DNA from: Acanthaster planci
Taxonomy: Eukaryota; Echinodermata; Asteroidea; Valvatida; Acanthasteridae
Assembly (NCBI RefSeq): GCF_001949145.1
Contig: NW_019091665.1
Location: 39,394-77,559, forward strand
DNA: 38,166 nt
Reading direction: 5' to 3'
The translations under genes were made by a program, and so were the position numbers. The notes beneath the pieces were generated by a model, which made no database searches, had not been told where the DNA came from, and saw only the letters and a program-made list of their open reading frames with translations. Positions within the stretch are counted from its first letter, which is position 1. Every line of letters begins with the position of its first letter. Below, piece after piece: positions 29,382-38,166 of this stretch.

Positions 29382-29850
29382 TTTAGTCATGGTTATCAGG
29401 TGTAAACTCGCAGATTTTCTCACATGATTACATGTTGCATTTTAAAAAGCAAATATCGAGTTTGTAGTTAAGACCACCTTAAGTCATCAAATGTCCCTAT
29501 TACCATACCACAAGGATTCCTCAATATGCTCAAGTCGTACCTGTATCAAGTCAAGTCATGAGCCTTTCATATGAAACTGAGTCATTCTCTCTCATTATTC
29601 TTATTAAATGTTTCTGTGGCTGGTGACATAACTTACGAGGGGCATGACTCCAAAGTTTTTATTAACATTTTTTAAAATCGTGAAGTTTTCAAGGCTTGCT
29701 TCAGCCCTCATTAAGTTGATGGAGATTGTGTTCACATCAGTGCTGCTGTACTAGTGTGCAGTTGTTTAACCACTTTAGCGTAGTGCCTAAAGATTACTTC
29801 GTGCGGCTATAAACATCCGTTAAATGAAATGATGAATTTTTCATGCTGCC

Positions 29851-30055
29851 GCCATAGACATGCAGAGCCTCGATCTGGTAGCTTTACACAATAGATTTAG
29901 CCAGTTCAGTGATTCCCATGTATGTTGCTTAGTCATTTTGGCCATGCTGTGTCACCTCTTATACTATGTGGTTTGACAATATTTCAAAAGCTGTGTTGAC
30001 GCAGTTCTGATGTGATTCTACAAGCTGCCAGTTCGAGGCTCTGCACGTCTATGGC
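29851..30055. mobile_element. 205-bp foldback/MITE with 34-bp TIRs
   Basis: GCCATAGACATGCAGAGCCT at 29851-29870, continuing to 29884, is mirrored at 30022-30055 with 31 of 34 positions matching. The 137-bp interior has no coding capacity. No clear target duplication. Confidence 0.7.
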
Positions 30056-30478
30056 GATAGTGTGCAAAGAGCGAATGGGCCTTGAAAATTTGTGACAAGA
30101 AACCAGTCAAGGAAAATTCACTGCAAAACAGTATGTTAAGGAATTTTGAACGGGAGATTTTCACAGTGGGTATACAGGTAACTCTGTACAGAAGTACATG
30201 CACTGCATGTCAGCCTTGGTAGGATTCAAAGCCCAAATTGCAGAAGTAGAAGGGGAGGAGATCAAGTTCCACTGCCCCAACCGACTCCCCCAAAATTATT
30301 AGGAAACCTCAATTAAAAAACTCATTTTTCCTTGCACTGTGAATGTTCATTTTAGCTGTGGATTTTTTATAGTTTTTGTTGTTTTTGGCGTGGTAGTTTC
30401 CTTGACGGTTCCTCTTCACATTCCTTCAGATAACCCGGAGCCCAATCTATATGTACCTCTGTGTTTTTCAGCAAAGAA

Positions 30479-30516
30479 GAACCTTGTGTGGACCTGGCCT
30501 AGTCCACACAAGGTTC
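30479..30516. repeat. 38-bp perfect-arm hairpin
   Basis: GAACCTTGTGTGGAC (30479-30493) and GTCCACACAAGGTTC (30502-30516) are perfect 15-bp inverse arms around CTGGCCTA. It lies in the CFAP36 downstream region. Confidence 0.85.
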
Positions 30517-30956
30517 ACAGAACCTGCATTATGTGGGCCTGTTTTTTCTAAAGTACACAGAATGTACAGTGTACAGATATAAAACAAGCTTAGAACAGCA
30601 GATAAACACTTTTCTTATGTTGTTCATGTGAAAGGAGCCCATTAAAAATATCAAGTGATGCTTTTGTAATTCAGGGACTGTATTTTATTGAGGACTGATG
30701 ACAGTGCATGTAGCTTAAGGACTTGATGTTGGTCATATTGTTGTGCAAGTTCATACAATTTGGACAGGCGGGCTAATTTGGCAGGAGCTTGAGTGTGTAA
30801 TTTTCATTGTACAGTGCAATTTGAAATGTGCTAATTGAATGTAGGAGCGTGTAAATTTACCAAGTAATTCATGTAAGATATGCATGTTTATCACTCTGTT
30901 GTCAAGTAGTTTCATATAAGCATGTATTCAGTGTGAATTGTCCAGTGCTATAGTCA

Positions 30957-31175
30957 AGATCACGCACAAGACCATTCACACACCAGACACATGGATATTC
31001 AAAACACCAGTTACAAGATCAGTCACAAGTCCAGACAAGACCAGTCACAAGCAACAAGGTGAACAGTGACTAAGGAATGCTTTTGCGACAGTTCATTTGA
31101 ATAGCTTGTGACTTAATTTCAGACTGGAGGTCTTGCATTGGTCTTGAGTGGTCAAGACTACAACACTCTCACTGT
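30957..31175. repeat. Degenerate short-period repeat with inverse partner
   Basis: 30957-31071 repeats words such as CAGTCACAAG, CCAGACAAGACC and AAGACCA. 31109-31175 carries the complementary words CTTGTGACTT, GGTCTTG and GTCTTGAGTGGTC. Similar words occur at 23780-23885. It looks like a decayed minisatellite or foldback element. Confidence 0.5.
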
Positions 31176-31357
31176 CTTATGGGAGTTGAACTTGTATAGT
31201 CATTTTATACCAGGTACCCTCACAAATATATTCACAGTGGTTATTTATCCTGGTTGGCCTAAACACCGTCAGTAGGGGCTTACTTTAGCCTTGTGCATGA
31301 CATTTGCATATGTGTGACCAGAACAAGCGTGAAGACATGATGCACATATAATTCCTG

Positions 31358-31387
31358 GAGTATAGTGCCCAGTCAGGCACTATACTC
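31358..31387. repeat. 30-bp perfect-arm hairpin
   Basis: GAGTATAGTGCC (31358-31369) and GGCACTATACTC (31376-31387) surround a CAGTCA loop. No poly-T follows directly; function unknown. Confidence 0.8.
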
Positions 31388-32822
31388 AAAAGCATTTTTG
31401 GCTGCTTACTGTTTGGTCACTTGTGCATATCTCTGTCCCCCTCAGAGTACATAGATGTGCACTAGTGACCTCATTGCCAGTCCACTGTGTATGATGGTCT
31501 TGCTTTATTATACATACCTGCTGTTGGGTTTTTGTTTTGTTTTGCTGTTGATACCGAGGTATACGCAGTAGACTCATCTATTATCATATGGTCCACTTTC
31601 CATACACCCATAATACAGCATGAAATTATGGTTAGACATGGTCAGTTTTACGACCACTTTTCAAATTTGACCAAAGGCAGATGTGATCGGACTAACTATC
31701 CAAAGGAAATGAGAAGGTTTAAATCCAAATACAGAGTCCTGTATGTGTTTTTACTCTGGTGTATGTGCTTGTGACATTATAAACGGCAAGGCCACTTTAT
31801 GGTGTGCATTTAGGCGTTTGAAAAAAAAAAGAATTTGTATTGAATTACAGTGTAGGCAGCTGGTTTCCAAAAGACAAGAGTTTTCTGATAGAAATGATGG
31901 CAGTTGGAATCAGTGCTGTACACGTATGTTGTCCAGCTTCTGTATTAGTGACAACTTGCCACACCGAAGCAGCTAGATTTATCCATACATTTGCATTGTC
32001 AGGCAGTTGTGTGTTGTTTGTAATATGTATGTTGATAAATGTACATGTACAAACAAGTGCCTTAGATTTAGAGGTAACAGGGAGTCCATCACCAGTTAAA
32101 AAAGCAATGGAATGGGCCATTGGTGAGTGATCCACACCCTTTTCTAGTCAGACCTGTTTATTATATGGTACACTAACTTGTTCATGTGTTTCACACATAC
32201 ATGTACCAGCTCAGAAGGCACATTGTACAAGGTGCGTATGTATTACAGATATGCTTGGGAGGTTTCTAATAAAAGAAAAAAGAATAAGTATTAAGAGCCC
32301 TTTCAGAAGTAACGTTCAGTTTAATACTTGGATATGAAATAAGTTTGCTTCACTTATTTCTTGCTTTGAAGAGATTAATGTGTTGAACTCCTTTCAAACT
32401 GTGCACACACCGACTGTACTGTTAAAGTTGCATTCACACATCTTTTAGTGAAATGTTCTTTGCAGTAGGCTCAGCTTATTCAAGCCCTGCACACAACCTT
32501 GTTTTAGCCAGCCAGAATAAAGAATCAACGTGTTACCAGTGTCCATGATTCCTATGCAAAACAATAGCCTTACAAGCAGTTGCAAGAGTGCGCTGATCAG
32601 TGTTTATATCTCTTTCCCAAACCTCATTTACTGCCTCATACAGGGGGCACCAACTCACAGGCACCTTCACTGTTAGAAGTCTGTTGCACAGTACTTTCAC
32701 TCAACTGTTGATTTTCATCTCCTTTTCTGTTCCCTTTTATTTTTATTCCCCCTTATGCCAATGGGAGTGTCTATCATCTATTCAATCACTGTTCAATAAT
32801 TGTGTACTTCATTCTGAGAAAG

Positions 32823-32828
32823 AATAAA
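32823..32828 (+). terminator. Distal plus-strand poly(A) signal
   Basis: AATAAA with GCGTGAGC downstream. It faces the minus-strand signal 150 bases away, so this may be the boundary between two convergent transcription units. Confidence 0.4.
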
Positions 32829-32974
32829 GCGTGAGCTCATACTCAACAGAAATGATCATTTCTTCAGCCTGCTCATCATGTGATGTTTTGAAAAAGCTTT
32901 TACGTACTACAGACTGCATCTTTGAGGCATGACACAAACACACTAGCTAAACACAATGTATTATGAAGAAAATA

Positions 32975-32980
32975 TTTATT
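32975..32980 (-). terminator. Poly(A) signal of PPP4R3
   Basis: TTTATT on plus is AATAAA on minus. The minus strand downstream contains a TGTGTTT-rich stretch, a plausible GU-rich element. If used, the PPP4R3 3' UTR is about 4.3 kb. Confidence 0.5.
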
Positions 32981-35900
32981 TACATACACCTAATAGATTC
33001 TGTACAACACCTGTTCAACAGAGCAAAAGAAATAGTTCAATATTCAACATTTCATTGGTGAGTGGAACGACATCCAAATTGAAAAATCCAGTCATTGCTA
33101 CTTTTTTCAAAGAAAAAAAAACATTAAAAGGTCTCCCAGTTGTGGAACACACGAAAAGACGGCTACCCAAAATGAATAACATTATATTCAAGTTTTGCTC
33201 TCAAAACAAAAGGGTCATTCACGCTGGCAACAGTACAGGTATTGAGAAGATAAATGGTCAATCCAGATATGACTCACGAAGACAAATGAAAAGGGTCTTC
33301 TACTTTTTTCAAGCCACATGAAAAAGGTCCGCTGCCCTTTTCATGCAACCAACAATCAAATGTTAAGTTGATGAAAGATTTCATTCCTGACAACTGCTTT
33401 TATATCACTGAAGTGATGACAAAGCAAGATATGAACGCTACAACACAAATACATCCACCAGTTTGGAAACCATGCAGTTCTCTTGAGAGGGGCCATTGCG
33501 AGTATTTACAAAATGAATGCGTCTTCTCATCAAAATAAATGCATTCCCTGAACATGATTTCTTCACATCAGCTTTAAAGTATCTGGAAGTGTGCCTGTGG
33601 GAATGAGCTTTCTGGTAAAAATTCAATCTATCTCATGAACCTCAATTTTCTTGTGGATGTACGACTCCATAAAGGAGCAACTCGAGAGAACACTAAAGAA
33701 AGTTCGAAGAACTGCTCATTCCAATTGAGAACATCTGCCATCACTAGTACGAACCGAACACTACTGATGCCCACATTAACTCGGGAACAGCTTATTCTCG
33801 AAGGAACACTTAAGTGAATTCCAACAGAAACATGCACTGTTCCCAAAAAGAACATTCCGAGTTCTGAGGCATTCCCTAATCCCCAACTGATTTAGGCTAT
33901 GAAGGGAAACAAATCTATGAAGGGAGACAGGACCAAAGGAGTGAGATTCCAAAATAAATCACTGGGAGATTAGCCTTATCTTTAAAAATAGCAATAACCT
34001 GTACGGGCATTTTACTGGGTCTTAAATAAATGATTTCCTTTGATATTACACCAGAAAATGTCCTTTCCAGTTGTAGCAAAACTTGGGATGGGTTCGCTCT
34101 TGTTTCACAGCATACGCAGCTTTGAAGAAAAAACCTGCAAGTTTCTCTGAACAGGTTGAGGCAACAAAATTAACGAATAAAGTAAACAGAAATTGTCATC
34201 AGAAACACGTAATTACAAATTAAAAACATTACAGCACTGATGCTGCTTCAGGCTGCACGGTCACATTCTTGCCCCGCTCTCTCTCTCTTTGGTTCAAGCC
34301 ACAAGGGCAACCGGCCGCTACTGACACGGTAAATTTTTTCGTCGCACTCTCGCCGTGATAACAGTTTTTACAAACATTGTAAATCACTGGCTTTTGTACA
34401 ATCTACAATTTGTACACGTGTTTCAGTCATTAATGAGCAGGAACTGACCAGGTAATGCCAACATAACTCTGCCTTGAGTAAATGTGTTGGACAGGAAGGG
34501 TACAAGTCAAACGATGAAGGACATCGACTCTAAACAATTAGCTACAAGCTCACCCCATACCCTCTTGTAACTGGTCATGTGAAACCTCCATTTTTTCCAA
34601 TTACAGGTCCACAATAGTTTCCATGCTGTAACAAATTTACATGTCAGGCTCGCTACAGAAATTCCCATCAGCACAGTGTTTTTTTTAATATGTAATGCAT
34701 ATGTGAGGAGTAAAGGACAAGGAAACTAGCTGACCAAAGGAAAAACTGCATGCCTGCTCCAGGCTTCAGATCTGTAGGGTGCACATCCTGTGAGACGCGG
34801 AATACGCTGGATCTGAAGGTGTCAAATGCGACAAAGGTCCCTCAAAAAATGAACAAAAATATCCTGCCCGAATTCAAAATTTGACAGCCTGAAGTGATCG
34901 ATTAAAAAAATGCTCTTAGCACCTGTTAGAAAAAAACTGAGGAGTGAAAAAACAGAGACCTAAACAATTATCATCGAATAATTTTTTTTTCAAGCTCCAA
35001 GCTGGAGCTATTTAGAATATCCCACAGGTTAATCTGTTAATACCTGATATTTGATCTTACATTTACTCTTTCCCAATGTTGACTCCTTCACACTTGCCCT
35101 TCCTGTCACTCGTCACATATTCATGTGTTTGGTTTTTTTTAATTGTTTAGGGGAAACAAAAAATGGCCACTTTTGTCAATGCAAACTACTAGTGACTGCT
35201 GCGTAACCCTTGTACCAACTGAGACACACTTAAAAAAGGTCAACAAGAATTTTTTTAAAAAATGTTCCTACTGATACGACTGACTAAAACATTTCACCGA
35301 CGTGAAATGAGTGTGACAATGCCTAGCTGCAACCCCACATCAGCCAAGAAGTGGGCAAAGCCCTTTCTCACCAATCCACCCCTTGTTCAACTGAAAGTTC
35401 TATTTTTTTTATCAATATTTTCATGATGTCACAAACCATGTACAATAAAACAAAAACACCAACAAGCAGGTACTTTCAAGTCATTTACAAGTATCTGCTT
35501 CATTCATTTAAAAGAAAATATACACTTAAGATAAAAAGTCACTGACCTTTATTAAGGCCAATGGTCAGATGGTCCAAATGTGATTTGGTCTGGAAAAGTT
35601 TCATCCTGTATGCAAACCAAGCCCAGTTTGCACAAACCCCTAAATCGGACTAGTTAAGCTCTAACGGTAGTTTGTTATGGGTTTCAACCTCAACCAGGGG
35701 CACGTTCGATCAAGGACCAGCAGTTAACTTGTTGGCTCGAGACACAACTAGCGCATGTGTAGTACAGTTTGAAGTGTGAACGACTCTACTCAATTATTAT
35801 CAGGTCATTTATGCCTGTGGGAGAAGATGTGGCCATAGGAAGGAAACAATAACAAAAGAAAAGTGAAAAGGACCTTCTACTAGTGACATACTTACATTTT

Positions 35901-36076
35901 CCATTTTTCCACCATTTTTTCTTATAGACCTAACTGGTCCTCTCTGGACCTTTGCTATTACAAACGGCTACAGCAACCAACCTCGATAGGCTGGTCACAA
36001 TTAGTCGACTACACTAGTCCACCCATAGACAGCTAGCATGCATTTGATCAGAGTTAGTCAAACTATGGTTAACTGA

Positions 36077-36352
36077 GTCATTCCATGAGGTTGGGGCACA
36101 ATTTGTGACGGTGTCCTTGTTACATCTGGAACTTTTACCACCTGTCACGACCTGTAGAGTGGGTCATTTACTCTCAAACAATCCAAAATTAGTCATTTAC
36201 TTTGTAAAAATAACACACACCTGTGTATTCAGCCTTGCAAGATGTATAATGTCAGTTTGGAATCCACATGTAGGGAAATTGCTGTTCATTTTCACAGAAC
36301 CAATGTGACAACTGACACTGTCACAAATTGTGCCCCAACCTCATGGAATGAC
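36077..36352. mobile_element. 276-bp element with 39-bp near-perfect TIRs
   Basis: 36077-36115 (GTCATTCCATGAGGTTGGGG, then CACAATTTGTGACGGTGTC) is mirrored at 36314-36352 with one mismatch in 39. AACTATGG occurs on both sides (36061-36068 and 36355-36362), an 8-bp direct repeat that may be a target duplication if the true ends lie a few bases further out. No coding capacity. Confidence 0.8.
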
Positions 36353-37282
36353 CCAACTATGGTCCTTGGTTAAACTTGCCCCTAGCAGTGTCTGCTGCTG
36401 TTGTTTGACCATCATCCAATCACTTCTTGCTTTTCTTTGGCTCAGCCATCCCCCAGCATTGGAATGCAGAATCACTGCACATGGTCCGTTACTCATGGGC
36501 AAGCAAGAAGTAAGGAGAGATTTGCTAATCTTTTGCAGTTACATTCATAAAGACACTCACTGAAACCTTAACGAGGGACAAGCTTCACTCTCTGAAGTAC
36601 AAACCAGCTTTTGTGCTTCAATAAGACCTAGTCAGAGGCTACAACTCTGGACAAGAAGTGAAGCCTGGTTATTGCAGGCATAGTCCACAAAACAGACTAT
36701 AAATATACTTTACTGCCTGGCACAGAACTGAAATGCATTTTGCTTTGGGTCGGATGTAGTTAGGTTTCTCTGTGTGGCATTAATCACATCACATTTTGTT
36801 GGTTGCCCAGGAGAAGGACATAAATAAACCCTTGTTTTTATTTTAGACTTCATCCAGAAAACCGCACAAAAACATCCTACTGCCTGCTGCTACACCATTT
36901 TCAATGTGAATACAAATGCAAATTTAGACCCAAACTGAACCGAGAATTCCATGCCTACAAAAATGCTCAGTGTCTTTTACCACAACTGGCATGGCTCATC
37001 TGTACTGCCCACCTTTCAACAAATCCCACGTTGTCACTAAATACACCTAGAAGCACCAACCAAGAAATGAAGAGAGGAAGATGAAATGACCATTGAAACC
37101 AACAGATGTTCCTGAGTTCAAGTTGGCCACGACTGTCACCGTCAAGGGACAGGAAACAGCAGTGCTGATTGAAGCTGGAAAGGGACTGGAGGGAGGGGGA
37201 GGGCTGGAGGGGGAGGGGAGACATGATGCTGAGGGGGCGGTGTGATGCAGTTTTGTGGGTGGGTTGGGGAGGTGGGCCGGTG

Positions 37283-37381
37283 CTAGGTGGCGATGCGAGC
37301 CCGCTTGGAAGGCGGTTCTACATCGTCGTCCTCCTCATCAGAGTCTTCGTCGGGGTAGTCTACCAGTCCTACCACGCCTCC
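37283..37381 (-). CDS. PPP4R3: PPP4R3 last coding exon with stop
   Basis: On minus, acceptor TTTTTCTAGCAG, then GGVVGLVDYPDEDSDEEDDD and VEPPSKRARIAT, stop TAG at 37285-37283. The GLVDYPD motif followed by an acidic run and KRxR is the diagnostic PPP4R3 C-terminus. Confidence 0.95.
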   Translation of the reverse strand, partial: GGVVGLVDYPDEDSDEEDDDVEPPSKRARIAT

Positions 37382-37777
37382 CTGCTAGAAAAAGCACATC
37401 ATGACATAATGACTAATAGTGTGGCTTAACAAAATGCTACAATATGTTCATGATAAATGTGTTCTTTGGATGACTGGGAGAATGGATAGACCGCTGACGT
37501 ACCTTTGTCGTGACGCTATTTGTGGATGTTGTGTTGTCAGGCGTGGGGTCTGCAGCTGCTTTGGTATTTGAGGTTTCCTGAGTATCTTCGCTTGTCAACT
37601 TCTTGCCTGTCGGACTAGTCACACTGATGGGACTGACCGCATTGACTGCACTGACCGGACTGCCAGGTCTTGGCGTGGACACTGTCCGGGACAGGGCACC
37701 AGTGGCCGGTCGGACGGGGCTAGCTGGCCTACCATTGCTGGCCAGGGTTTCTTTGTTTAGAATCGTGCTCTCTTGAG
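37283..37777 (-). CDS. PPP4R3: Serine/threonine-protein phosphatase 4 regulatory subunit 3 (PPP4R3/SMEK), C-terminal exons
   Basis: PPP4R3 (SMEK; falafel in flies) targets protein phosphatase 4 catalytic subunit to substrates. Only the tail lies here; the EVH1-like and ARM-type domains would be to the right. Two coding exons, 37777-37503 and 37381-37283, join in phase 0 with a 121-nt intron. The first is a Ser/Thr/Pro-rich linker with several SP/TP sites (RPASPVRPATG, STPRPGSP). The second is VGLVDYPDEDSDEEDDD then VEPPSKRARIAT and TAG, matching the family ending VGLVDYPDDEEE...KRPRL, an acidic tail plus basic nuclear-localisation-like end. Downstream neighbour CFAP36 is convergent. Confidence 0.92.
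37503..37777 (-). CDS. PPP4R3: PPP4R3 penultimate coding exon
   Basis: On minus, acceptor TTCTTAACAG and donor ACAAAG|GTACGT, 275 nt, ending in phase 0. It encodes QESTILNKETLASNGRPASP, VRPATGALSRTVSTPRPGSP and onward to STNSVTTK, a Ser/Thr/Pro-rich disordered linker. It starts two bases into a codon. Confidence 0.82.
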
Positions 37778-37984
37778 CTGTTAAGAACAAAGAGAAGATG
37801 TCATGTGTAAGTCATTGTGTTATCACTATACCTTAAGCTGTTCAAGTGCACTGCATTACTGTTAAGAATACAGGTGATCCACAATACAGCGCACCATCAC
37901 GAGTTTGCCGCGGACAGGTTGACAAGCTGCCATGATTAAGCGCATTCCATAAGTAATTTGGGGATATTTGATTAATTAATTAAC

Positions 37985-38166
37985 CACTACCAGCCGGGGA
38001 CTCCGAAATCAGAGCCGTATGGTTTATATGTGTGGCCGGGGTCTCCGAACTTGGACAAAGGAAACAGGGTCCTGTAACAAAAGACCGTACTCCGAACAAA
38101 AGACCAGGCTGCTGGGCATGACCGGCATTTTTCACTCTCAAAAGTGGTGATAATCCAGCGTTATTT
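37985..38166 (+). repeat. Interspersed repeat family R1, copy 3, runs off the right end
   Basis: Inverted relative to copy 1 and strongly similar to it, which suggests a recent or conserved family. It starts near the end of a TTAATTAATTAA tract and continues past the window. It lies in the intron upstream of the penultimate PPP4R3 coding exon. Confidence 0.8.

Larger units (their letters stand above)
27838..32850 (+). other. CFAP36 downstream region
   Basis: No firm gene. Poly(A) candidates are ATTAAA at 28183-28188 (346 nt after the stop), AATAAA at 28912-28917 and AATAAA at 32823-32828. The stretch holds transposon-like units and inverted repeats listed separately. I cannot tell how much is 3' UTR. 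Confidence 0.5.
32955..37282 (-). other. PPP4R3: Probable long 3' UTR of PPP4R3
   Basis: No coding exon on either strand. The stretch is noticeably poorer in ACATGTAC words than the rest of the window and lacks recognisable retroelements, consistent with transcribed, somewhat constrained sequence up to the poly(A) signal at 32975. It contains the 39-bp TIR element at 36077-36352. The UTR extent is inferred. Confidence 0.5.

Noticed and set aside
31840-32130. 96-codon frames on both strands
   Set aside because: Mostly non-coding composition with ACATGTAC words; only the 32072-32122 exon-like piece was worth noting.
37169-37429. Plus-strand Gly-rich open frame
   Set aside because: It lies opposite the PPP4R3 terminal exon and its C-rich UTR; a shadow of real minus-strand coding.

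Overview
This is nuclear DNA from an invertebrate animal. The genes have many short exons with GT-AG introns, their products are eukaryotic, and the non-coding DNA is AT-rich and crowded with transposon debris and ACATGTAC-type palindromic words. That style, together with DIRS and Penelope-type elements and a TTLL subtype that I do not know from vertebrates, suggests a marine invertebrate such as an echinoderm, lancelet, hemichordate or mollusc. The sequence alone does not settle the species.

Layout: (1) 582-11600, plus strand: the 3' half of a tubulin-tyrosine-ligase-like (TTLL) gene, running from the ATP-grasp metal site to a Cys-rich C-terminal tail. Its 4.5 kb third visible intron holds a decayed antisense DIRS-type retrotransposon (about 2774-6115), itself interrupted by a Penelope-like GIY-YIG fragment (about 4280-5025). 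(2) 11601-14351: 3' flank of TTLL and promoter side of the next gene, with one MITE. (3) 14352-27837, plus strand: a complete CFAP36 (CCDC104/BARTL1) gene. Ten coding exons join in consistent phase into a predicted 431-residue protein. (4) 27838 to about 32850: CFAP36 downstream region, full of inverted repeats and transposon remains. (5) About 32955-37777, minus strand: the last two coding exons of PPP4R3 (SMEK/falafel, regulatory subunit 3 of protein phosphatase 4) and what looks like a long 3' UTR. PPP4R3 and CFAP36 are convergent neighbours here; they are also neighbours in the human genome (PPP4R3B-CFAP36), so this may be old linkage.

One unclassified interspersed repeat occurs at both window ends and in the last TTLL intron. 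The intronic copy was split by a tRNA-derived SINE with a 12-bp target duplication. I see no operon, phage, CRISPR array or other obviously new gene system. The genes share no evident pathway, although TTLL enzymes and CFAP36 both relate to cilia and microtubules. The least explained features are the MITE-like families, the long inverted repeats in transcribed flanks, the Cys-rich TTLL tail, and in-frame cassette exons in CFAP36.
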